Assembly: GCA_031213475.1 (NCBI GenBank)
Contig: JARUPZ010000026.1
Location: 1,752,501-1,816,500 of the forward strand
DNA length: 64,000 bases
Direction of reading: 5' to 3'
Origin: Nereocystis luetkeana
Taxonomy: Eukaryota > Sar > Phaeophyceae > Laminariales > Laminariaceae
Shown here: piece after piece, positions 45,990 to 57,000 of the stretch
Numbering within the stretch: the stretch's first letter is position 1
How the letters are laid out: each line of letters starts with the position of its first letter
The notes under the pieces: generated by a model
What the model saw: only the letters and a program-made list of their open reading frames with translations
Database searches by the model: none
Told to the model about the DNA's origin: nothing
Program-made: the position numbers and the translations under genes

Positions 45990-47960
45990 GTTGTTGTTGT
46001 TGTTGTTGTTCTCACATTAACTCACAATTCAATGCAGTCCGTGGTCGCAGGACAGGCTCCAATAACTCTGGAGTGGAAGAAATACCTCAAGTAAAAACAG
46101 AGGCAAAAAAAAAACAAAAAACAGGCATACGCACTCCACCACTGCGGACACCAGGGAAGCAAAAAGGAGACTATTAATAGAAGACAAAAACCTAAAAAAA
46201 GAAGATGAAGCTAAGCAAAACAAAAACAAAAACAAAACTAAAACAGACGCAGATAGCAAAACGCGAAAAAAAGGCAAGGCAAAACGGACCATACTAACAA
46301 AGACACAAAGAGGTACAAACGGGAATGAAAGAAAAATGAAAACAAAGAAGGGACAAAAAGCGATAATCACGGGCGGGGGGGAAAGAAAATACCAAAGGCA
46401 GGCACTGGAGCATACAGACACGCAAAGTTGCCCAGATGGCACCATGCTAGTTACTTGGGTCCCAAAGAAAGGAGTGCATCATGACGATGATGGCCATAAC
46501 CAGGCTTCAGTCTGTTGGGCAGACCGCCTCCCCTCCCCCCCCCCCGCCATTCCCCCTCGTCCCCCTTTCGCCCCCCCCCTCTTCCCTGCCATTCTGCACA
46601 CTCGCGTTGGCGTCAACGGCTGTGGTCGTGGTCGCAGCTATTCTATGCCGTTCTGCCGATGCCTCCTTCTCATCTGTATGCCATTTCCGCATGAAGGCCT
46701 CCGCCCCTTCCTCGACCCGTTGGAACCATCTGCCGGCTTTCTGTGCTGTCTCGCGCCACCCTTCGAGCTTGATGCCGAACTCCTTGAGGTCCTCCTCAAG
46801 GTACCTCATCCAGTCCCACTCCTGTCCTCCGGAGTAACCCTTACCCCCAACCATCTCCCCAAACATCACCCTCCTCGGCAGGCGCTCCTCTCCCATTCGT
46901 GTCACAAAGCCCGCAAACAAGAGCCTACGTCTGCGTACCGTCGTCTCAACGCTTTCAGATGTTGTCCTGAGAAGCGCGCTAGCATAGGATAGAATGTGGT
47001 CTTCGCGCTTTCGTTTTCGCCACCCGATGCATCGGAGGAGCATCTTGTGGTGGACCTCCCGTAGCCTACCGTAATCAGTCTTGCTCGGGCTCCAAGTAAC
47101 GCAACCGTAGAGCAACGTTTCGATCACCTCGGCTCTCAGCATTCGCACCTTCAGGCGTAGGCGCACACCCGGGCGGTCATAAATTTCCATCTTATACCGT
47201 CCGAAGCATGCCCATGCCCTCTGGAGTCGACGCGTTACCTCGACACTTCTGCCCGTCCAATCTGCGCTGATAGCCCCGCCCAGATACACAAACTCGGTCG
47301 TTTGTTTGTACACTTGGCCGGCGGCGGTGACGGTGAACGGCACGTTCCCCCCATCTTTCGTTTGCAGACACATTATCTCCGTCTTGGCCTCCGAGACCGT
47401 CAGGCCGAAAGCGGCACATGCAGACACGATCACCGTCATCATCCTCTCCAGGCCGTTGGGTGATCTCGATACTATGCCTGCATCGTCGGCATAGAGCATA
47501 GCCCACAGTGTCTGGGCCTCTTTATCATTCCCCTGTCCGTCGGCGTGCCCGACCCGTGCCTTCCCCCTCTTCTTTTTCTTCTTCTCCTGCTTTTGTTGGA
47601 GTTGCACCAAGCTGTCCGTGATGGCTTTATCAGCAGCGAAACGTTTCTCCGCCACACGCAGCACCGCTGTAAAAAACATGTTGAACAACAATGGCGCGAG
47701 CACACACCCTTGCCGTAGGCCCTGTTTCACGTCGAACATATCTGAGCACTCGCCGTCATCCAGCCGCACGCATGCTCGCATGCCGTCGTGGAATTGGCGG
47801 ATAACGGTGAGCATTCTAGGTGGCACCCCAAAGCGAGCCAAGACAGCCCACAGGTACGTACTTATCAGATCCAAAACCGCCATATCCCCGTTCTCCCTCA
47901 TAAACATGCGCTGGGTTTGCCTGAAACCTCGCGTGCATATTGCCGACCGCAACAAGAGAC
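45990..47960 (-). mobile_element. 5'-truncated LINE (non-LTR retrotransposon), copy 1
   Basis: On the minus strand it runs from part of a reverse transcriptase to a 3' untranslated region of about 500 bases ending in a (CAA)n tail, seen as (gtt)n on the plus strand at 45990-46010. The same 3' end, with the same tail, occurs at 62967-63142, which fixes the 3' border. The 5' side breaks off at about 47,960, inside the reverse transcriptase and about 40 bases from the importin start codon. There is no endonuclease domain, so it is a truncated copy. Confidence 0.88.
46507..47955 (-). pseudogene. LINE reverse transcriptase, C-terminal part (482 codons, still open)
   Basis: Residues 80-92 ([13 protein letters not shown]) and 155-158 (YADD) are reverse-transcriptase motifs, with a Lys-rich insert (about 120-150) between them. 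Downstream comes the thumb and a conserved LINE C-terminal region: [32 protein letters not shown] and [15 protein letters not shown]. This resembles CR1/RTE-like elements, but I cannot fix the clade. The listed ATG is simply the first in the surviving frame; the upstream palm and the endonuclease are missing through 5' truncation. No stop interrupts what remains, so the insertion is fairly young. Confidence 0.85.
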
Positions 47961-48000
47961 CAGCAGCAGGGACAGGTGGAAGGTTTGAGCATTGTTCGCA

Positions 48001-51000
48001 ATGACCTCCCCTGGCCCGCTAGGTGACCAAAGCCAAGGATCTCAAGTAGCTAAAGAGGTGATTATGAAGGATGCGGGTGGGACTGCCGGAGCCGCTACTG
48101 TCGCGAGGCTGCCGCAGTCACCGCACCTGCCGGAGCGCGATGCAACCACCGCCATTGTTTTCTCGCTGCTCGGCGCGCTCACTTCTTCGGACAACGACGC
48201 ACGCAACCGAGCAGAGCAGGCTTTCAACACCCTCAAGGAGAGCAGCCCAGAGGCTCTTCTCTATGGGCTCTTACAGGTCAGGGCAGCGTGTCCCATGCAT
48301 ATCTCCCTCCGGGTGTTTGCTATCTGGTATTGGCTTGATCGAACGCACTGCCTTTCGTAGAGTGATCGACACGAGGGTAGAGCTCCAACCACTCAAAAAT
48401 GCAAACAAAACTCCAGGGCGACTGCTGCTGTCATACCAGATACGGCTGCTGGTTGCCCACATTATCACTAACTCCACCCACCCCAACGAGCAGCTTGCTC
48501 CTCACACGACGATCAATTCCATGCGTATCCTCTGCTGTACGCATGGAGCCATGCATGCGTGTGCCGCGACGGTGCGAGATGGGGGCGGGGCGGGCATGTC
48601 TGGATGCGTGCTTTGCCTGGTTAGGATGGGGTGCCCCGTCGAGAAAATCTGTCAACAATGTTTGTGTATCACACCCGGGTACTTGAAGTCTGACTGGTGG
48701 TCCTGGGGGTATGAAAATGATGAAAATAGAGTTGCTACGAGTACGCACGTACCTCTATGCTCTGTGAGCAGAGACATGCATACCTGGTAAAGTTCAAATA
48801 CGAGCTCAGGGTATACTACTGACTGAACAGGGCACGCTGGTAGTTCTTGCTCGTACGCAAGAGACCCCCTGACGAGAACCGCCTCTCAAAAATGGAAAAA
48901 TAAAGTTCCGGGCACGCAAGAAATTCGGGAGCGGTTATTATACTAAGTTTAGTGTGAAACGCACCCTCGCCCTTTCGCACATGAGAAATCCACCCGTATA
49001 TACCATGGACGGCCTGGACCAAGTGGTTTCTTTTATACTGGTACTGCTACTGCTGTAAACGAGTACCATGGTACGGAATTAAATAGAGCCGGTACTGCAG
49101 TCAGTACATTGCGCCTCTACACAACAGGGCTTGAGGTTTGAGAGCTGCATAGCCTTTCGTTTCAAGCAGCAATCTACGATACGGTAAGTGTCTGAACACG
49201 GGCATGTCGGTGCGTACACATCAAGCAATCGAGCGAAAAGCAGATGGCGCGGGGCGCGGGGGGGGGGGGAGCTTGGTGTGTCCTCTTGTCCTTCTCCTCT
49301 GCTCTCAGCATTGCGGTTAGAGTTGATTGGATAAGCCGAGAGCGGCACAACCAAACAGTAGACCACCGAAAAGAGATTGGTCAGTACGAATGATATGAGA
49401 GATAGAGGTGCCTTCTCGGCGAAGCAAGCACAACAGTTTGTTGGCAACAGCGGTCGCAGAGCACGCTGAAGAGGTGGGCGGATGGGGCGGCGGATGATGG
49501 GCTGTTGGAGCGGCGGGCAGACCACTCGTCCGGCATGAAAACGGTATGACTAAAGATGTCAGGAGACATGTCTATGTCTACCTGTCTGTCTGTCTAGGCT
49601 GTCTGTCTAGGCAAATCCATCTGCCCAGACATATGTCCCCTATCCCCGGTAGATAAACGCCTCATTATCTGCATGGAAGCCCCTATTTTGTTGTGTTGAC
49701 TTAACTTGAAAACTGCACCGTTTCATGTTCCATGGCCATCTTTGTCTCCTGTCAATATCTCCATGCGTACGCTGGTACGCTGGTATATAGAGCTCGGTAT
49801 AGAACTACATACTTTGATCACAACCCCAGAGCGTGCTCGATTGGTGCATCCCTGACCTCTCAGAGCTCCCACTTCCAAACCGCCTCCTTTCATTACTTGC
49901 TTGACCTTTCCAGCAGTTCTTTGTTTTCTTGGTCCTTTCTCCCTCCTTTTTTCTTCTTTCGTTTCGTGTGCGTGCGTGTAATCCGAGCACGGCATCGCGG
50001 GAGCACCCGGCACCGTCGCGGGTGTCAGCGGGTGCTTGCGGGTAGAGGGGGGGTTGCAAGGAGCGCGGTCGCCGCTTTCGTGCCTAGGCGTCGCGTGTGC
50101 CTCGAGACACGAGGGATGCATGAACGGGCTTTGTGTGGCTTCCATTTATGATTGTTGATAGAGTATGTACGAGTTATAAGGGACGTTCGGGACTGCAAGA
50201 TAATATTCAAGCGGTGCTTATTTTTGCGACCACGCTGAAGTGGAAAGAGGGAGGTGTGCAGTTTGAACACCAACGTTATCGAGCTGGCGAACGACGGCCA
50301 CGGTGAGCACCGGGCTTCACGCGAGGCGGGTGACGGGGCTGATTGTGGCAGAGAGTGATGAAAGCTTTACCCGGACCGAATCGGTGGCGAGGTGGTCGCG
50401 AGAGGGGCGGGCGGCGTACGAGGCTGAGAGAGAAGCTCCTTCTGTTCGATTTTTTTATTTTCTTTTTTTTGACCCGGTGTAATGTGTTCCAATCAGGCAG
50501 CTTTTATTACTTGCCGGACCTTTCCAGCAGTTCTTTCCATTTCTCTTGGCACGTCCTTTCTTCCTTTTTTCTTCTTTCGTTTCGCGTGCGTGTGTGTAAT
50601 CCGAGCACGGCATCGCGGGAACACCCGGCACCGTCGCGGGTGTCAGCGGGTGCTGGCGGGTAGAGGGAGGGTTGCAAGGAGCGCGGTCGCCGCTTTCGTG
50701 CCTAGGCGTCGCGTGTGCCTCGAGACACGAGGGGTGCATGAACGGGCTTTGTGTGGCTTCCATTTATGATTGTTGATAGAGTATGTACGAGTTATGAAGG
50801 TCGTTCGGGAGGGCAAGATAATATTCAAGCGGTGCTTATTTTTGCGACCACGCTGAAGTGGAAAGAGGGAGGTGTGCAGTTTGAACACCAACGTTATCGA
50901 GCTGGCGAACGACGGCCACGGTGAGCACCGGGCTTCATGCGAGGCGGGCGACGGGGCTGATTGTGGCAGAGAGTGATAAAAGCTTTACCCGGACCGAATC

Positions 51001-54000
51001 GGTAGCGAGGTGGTCGCGAGAGGGGCGGGCGGCGTACGAGGCTGAGAGAGAAGCTCTTCTGTGCAAAAAAATTATTTTCTTCTTTTTGACCGGATGTAAG
51101 GTGTTCCAATCAGGCAGAAAAGTATTACACGAGAGGGGACGGGGATTTTTTTTCCTTTCCGAGTTCTCGGTTTCATTTTCATGGTTTTTGCTGCTGTGCC
51201 GTGCTGTGCTTTCGCTTTCTTCGTACATACGAGTACAGACATAGAGCATATCGAAAGAAGAAAATAAGTACAGACAGCAGTAGTATCCTACCTGGGGTAT
51301 GTACGTACGTACGACATCCGCGACGCGAAGCGTATGTGCATCCGAGCTGGCGTCGGAGCTGCTTTTTTCTGAAGCATGGTAGCGGGACTCTTGGCATTAT
51401 CAAGTCGCCGATTTGCAATCACGACCTAAACTCAATCGTGGACCTCTGTCACTTCGCATAATTTGATGTACTTTTTTCCTTCCTGAGCGAGCGTAGCGGG
51501 CGGCGTAGGCCGCCCGCGAAGCGACGCGCCTTGTGTACGTATCACATAGAAGTATCATATGGAAAATATATGTACTTCCCTGTTCGGCAGCTGCACGTAG
51601 CGAAACTAATACAAGATACACCTTGTATATTGCTGCAGATCTGAACGCGTTTTTTTGCTTTTTTTTTGTGAAAAAAAATTGGCGCGAACAAAGACAACAA
51701 TAACACAAAACGACATTTTCCAGCATTTTTCAATATTATGGCCAGGTGTTTTCCAAAAACCGGGGATTTTTGGTCGTGTCCCCGTTTTTTTGCTGTCTAG
51801 GCTGTCTGTCTAGGCATTTGCTAGACGCTGTCTGTCTAGGGGTAAAAGTGCTGTCTCCTGACATCTTTGGGTATGACGATATGTACTCGTATGGAATATG
51901 CGCACAGAAATGGTGCAGCAGCACCATCGGCCCAGCACCATCAATCCATCAATAGCGTGGGCGGACAGTATTGATAGCAGGCAGTGAATGGCCCGCACAC
52001 ACAAACAACTTGATACCAGTCTTTAATAGAGCAGTTTTTTTTGTTTGTTTTTTTTCGTATCATCACTTTCACTTTCCAGCCTAGCTCGTAGGATGTTTTA
52101 CCCTCAACGAGCTTCTGGACAAGCCGTGGTCACAGGTGTCTACCCTTCTCCCCCCCGGTACGTGCCTTTCTTTTTTGTCGCGCATAGGGTTCATCATTCC
52201 CACTGCTCGTCGATTTTCATCGAGTGTAGCTAACTCACGGCCTCGCGCTTTCCGCCAATCATTTTTTTATGCAACAAAAAGGCCCTACGAGCATGAACTC
52301 GGTGAGACTTGAACCCACGAAATTGATCTTGATAGGCACGCGGACCACCTACCAAGCCACCGGGGACGCCTGTACCTGGTATCATATTATATCGGTTCTT
52401 GATGTACCATGACACCTATCTAGAGTGTATCAGGTATCTCGGCTTTATAATTCCACGTACCGTACGTAGGCAATAGATAACAGCAGTGATGCTCTGCTGC
52501 TGTACGGCGAGCTCTGTATCTTTGAGTAACGGACCTACGCAACGAAACGTTATTTGCTGAACCGGACGGCTACTCTTTTAAGTACAGTATTGATATTAAT
52601 AGTTGAAAACTATAACGTGCCGGTGCGGGGAAACAACAACAGCAGCGGTAAGCTGTCTCTTCGAGGCGTGTACGGTTTGGTACCATGCGATCGTGGGGCA
52701 TACCCTGCGGGATCATGGGCAACCCACACTTGACCCGTTTAGGACCTCAGTCCCGTTCTGGGGACAAACCACTTCGAACTTGAATGGTTTGTCCCCATAA
52801 CGGGACCGCAGCAGTCCTAAAAGGGAAAACAGTATTTTCACGCTTCAAAAAAAAAATTGGCGTGTTCACAGGAATAGCATCGAGTGGGTGTTGGCTGGAT
52901 GCAGCGCGTACAGTAGTATTTTACGGGCAGTAACGGTGGAGTCTATAGTAAGGACGGATCTGTTGAAGGTCTCGCAAATCGGACAGATCATCTGCAGATC
53001 ATTCCCACAGGTCGTGATGATCTAGATATTTCAGGGCAGATATATTCCTGATCTATATGATCTGTAGGATATAGCTCATGTTGTCCGGTGGGAGCCATGT
53101 GAGCTGCACGATCTAGGGCATGTTACCTGCGTAGGATGTGTACTGTTGATACACAGATCTTGCGCATCATATTATGTCATACCGGCAGTTAGTGGCCTGC
53201 TGTAGATAGATTGATAGATCGTGATCTAGTCTCCGGTGTGTGAAAGAGTTCAAGGATGCGCATTTCGGAGATGTCACCGACCCCCACTGCATGATCTACT
53301 GACTATAAATTACCTCTATTCCCAGTACGAAAACTAACAGAACGTCTTCTTGACCAACTGTCCGAGCAATTCTGATTCATAGACAGTATTTCAAATAATT
53401 TATCCGGATAATTTTTCGTACTGGAAATAGAGGTAATTATTTATTTTCCGTCTTCGGGCACACGAAATCGTTTCAAATATCAAAATCTTCGAGGAAAGCT
53501 ATAATTTTTTAACTTCCGGTTTGGAAATGCTATCTGACCAAAACAATTAAATAAATTGACCTCGGTTTCACTTTAATTATTTCGTACTGGAAATAGAGGT
53601 AATTATTTATTTTCCGTCTTCGGGCACACGAAATAAATGAAGGCGGATCGATTTCTGCGACATATGATGTAGCTCATGTTACCAGGTGATACCCGTATCA
53701 TGTTACCAGGTGATACCCGTATAGACTGCTTGTTCGAGCACATGTTTCCTTGGTTGTACATGTACTATTATTAGACAGCAGTACGTATGCCGATCGTGCA
53801 CAACATGTCATAAAGGCAGGTTACGAATTACCTCGTACAGCAGAGTGGTAAATCATAACTCCCCCTCCCCCAAACCGCCCCCGCTCACTCCGCCCTGTTG
53901 CTGGCGCTCTGTTTCCCCTTCCCTCCCCCCTCCCTTTTTTTTCCTCTCGTGCGATATTTATTATCCGTCGGCGGCAGGGCTTAGGGTCGAAGCAACTCCC

Positions 54001-57000
54001 CCCCCACGTCCGCGGCCTTTCCGCCCTACTGCTGCGACGAGCGCTTCTTGTTGAAGAGCCTAGTCTGTGGGACTGCCTGCCGCCGGCCTCGGACATGGTT
54101 GGAGGAGGGGTTGCGGGCGGGGGCGATGGAAATCCTGGGGGCGTTGTAGGGGCGGGGGTGGAGGGAGGACAACGAGAGTTGCAGGCGTGTCTGCTTCAGG
54201 TTTTGTCGGATGAGGAAGATGCCTCCGTACGAAGAAAGGTGTGTATTTTAGCCGGGATTGGGAGGGTGAAGGTTTCCTGTTTCCCGCTGCGTTTCAGTGT
54301 ATTTTTATATGCCTGGTACAGTTTTTCGTTGTGTTTGTCTCGAGTTTTACTGCGTGACTTGGTTGTAGTATACCCCCCTTGTCTACGTCTTGGAAAGGGT
54401 ATATATGTATATACCAAGGTATTACATAGTGGGGTGTCAAATACATACCAGGTATACCTCTAGGCAACATGAAAAGCGTTTCCGTTTGTTGTCTACTGTA
54501 CATAATGGCAAGAAACGTGACGTGGACGAGCTTCCCGAATTTGATTTTGTCGTACTGTGACATACTGCTGTGACCCGAGTATGGTTACATGCAACTACTG
54601 TATGTGGGAGGAGGGGGTACTGTAGTTGTTATCTACCAGGTACAGTAGTAGTATTTTCGCAAAAGAGGGACGTAATGTAATAGTGGTCGCACTTAATAGA
54701 TAGGTACCTGGTACCTCGTGGTATGTGTTCATCCCCATCGAGAAAGGGGGGATTTCGGCACACAGGTCAATTGGAATTCCCCTTGTACTAGCCTGTTGAC
54801 CCTGAATAGAGTACATCCCGGGGACTTGCTTACTGTGTATACCAGGACTGGTGGTGTCCTTGTTTTATACTGCGGGCGATCCGGAAGTAAGCCCTCAGTT
54901 AGTTGGCTTTGTGTCGACGGCTGTTGTTATGCTTGTTTCATATGGTAGTAATGATAGCGTCTATGTTTTCTATTTTTTATTCGTATCCCTTTCGAATCTA
55001 GGTTGGGGACCTCGTGGGCGAGCTCGGGCGCGCTGTTCTCGACGAGGATGGCCCCGAGGGGTGGCCGGAGTTCCTCCCCTACGTCTTGCAGGCGGCAGCT
55101 TCGGCGGGGACAAGCAACGATTGCGCCAGCAACAACACCGACACCGACAGAAATAGCGGCGGCAGTAACATGAACGGAAACGGTAACGTCAAATTCAACG
55201 GCAACTTCAATTACAAGTCCAACAGTCAGAACGTCAACAGCATTGGTAACGATGGTGGTGGTGTGCAAGCGGGTTCGCCAGCAGCGACAGCGGCAGCGGT
55301 GGTGTCGGCGGCGGGGGCCGGGGGGGGGGTGGGGGGTAAGGAAGGTTCCAGTGGAACTGGCAGAGCGTTAGCTCGTGTGGTGACGGGCTTGAGGCTGATG
55401 TCTTCGGCGGCTCAGCACGTTGCGATAGCCGCAGCCGCCGACCCGAGCGCCTTCCAGGTTCTTGTGGAAACCCTTCAGCGATGCTTGTGTTGGCAGCCCC
55501 AGCAGCAGCAGTTACAGCAGCAGCAGGAGGAGGCCGGAGGGGGTCTGCAGAAGGAAGGAGGCGGGGTAGGGGAGGGGACGGGTTTCCAGGATGTTCGCCT
55601 GGAGGCGGTGCGCGCGTTGGGGTCGGTGGTCGTGGCGTGCGCGCGGCCGTCGGAGCAGACGTCGTTTTCGACGTGCTTGCCGCATCTCATGCAGGCCATA
55701 CAAGGTAAGACTTGGGATGGGAGGGATGGGGTAGAGCAGGAGAGAGGGAGAGTGTGTGTTTGGGGGGGGGGGCGTACTTATTTGTTGCTTGCCTTCCACA
55801 TTCGCATCCCTTTCGAGACGGAGCACCGTTCCTACTCCTAATAGAGGCACCTCCAACTGTTGGGCACTCATTTTGTTGTTTCCATTTCTTACGTAAAAAC
55901 GGTTTGCTAATCTTGTCCCCTTCCTATTTCGTCGCCCGTGGTAACCATCTATCTCCTAGGATAGCGATCGATTCCTCGCTGCTATCTAGTGTACCAAACT
56001 CCTCTCCATGTAACATTCATCTAGTTCCCTCGTCTCCTCTTCTAACACATCCCGACCCTCCTTGTACGTTTCACATTCTCCTAAAATGTGAGTTCTACTA
56101 TCTCCTATTGCCTTGCCACACGGACACATCTGTCCATCTCTTTCCTCCTCCTCCCGGCTACTGGTATACCTATTTCTTCTACACGAAAATCGCAGTTTCA
56201 GCGTTTTCGCCAAGTCCATTGGGCCGTGCAAATTCGTCTTTATCCCCATCCCTCCGCTTACCCCCCCGTATATATCTTAAGTGTTTCTCGGATTGGGAGT
56301 GGGCGGTGGGGAAGGCGGAAGAGAGGGGGCGGAGAGGGGGAGGGGCTCCCCTTCCGGGTAGTGTCGGCGGTGCACTCCAGTAGGACGATGATGTGGAAAG
56401 TGGGCGGCGGGACGACGACGGGGGGGGGTGGCGGAGGAGGAGTGGTCCTTGTTTTCCTCGAACGCTCGTTTGTTCTGTTCCCCATTAATTGTTTTCTTTC
56501 TTCGCCGCCTTTGCTTTGTTCCGTTCCGTTCGGTTCTTGTCCCCTCGTTTGTAGCATTTGCCTTATTTGTTGCTTTTGTTCCTTTTTTCCTTGTTTGTGT
56601 CGACTTTCTGTTGTGGGCTCACCAGTTTTGTCTCATGCTGTCGCATGTTTTGTTTGTTGTTGAGTTGTCCCCCTGTTTTGGTGTTCTCCCAGTGGCAGGG
56701 ATGTTCGTCTGTTTGTCCCTTTTTTCATTATTATCTTTCGTTTCTCGTTGTCCGCTGTTCATACGTATTACATGCACGTGCTGCGCGCGAAAAACGCAGC
56801 CACCCTGTCGAGCGGCGACCGATTATGCAAGAGCGGCGTGTGGTACTGCTGCGAGACGCTGGAGCTGGCCATCGAGCTGGCCGAGGCCTGTCCTGCCTTT
56901 CTTCGACCTAGGGTGGCGCAGTTCGTTCACGGCATGGTACAGGTGTGTGTGTGTATTATAGTATACTGGAGTAGCCATGCTTCTTGATAGTACAATAAGA

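Noticed and set aside
47992-48000. TTG start three codons upstream of the importin ATG
   Set aside because: A normal ATG at 48001 is in frame; non-ATG starts are rare in nuclear genes.
49079-49525. 148-residue minus-strand frame in importin intron 1
   Set aside because: No recognisable domain; Cys/Pro-rich text near a G-run.
49723-50151. Paired 139-140 residue frames resembling those at 9.5 and 50.5 kb
   Set aside because: Similarity follows from the dispersed repeat; frames are open on both strands and lack domains.
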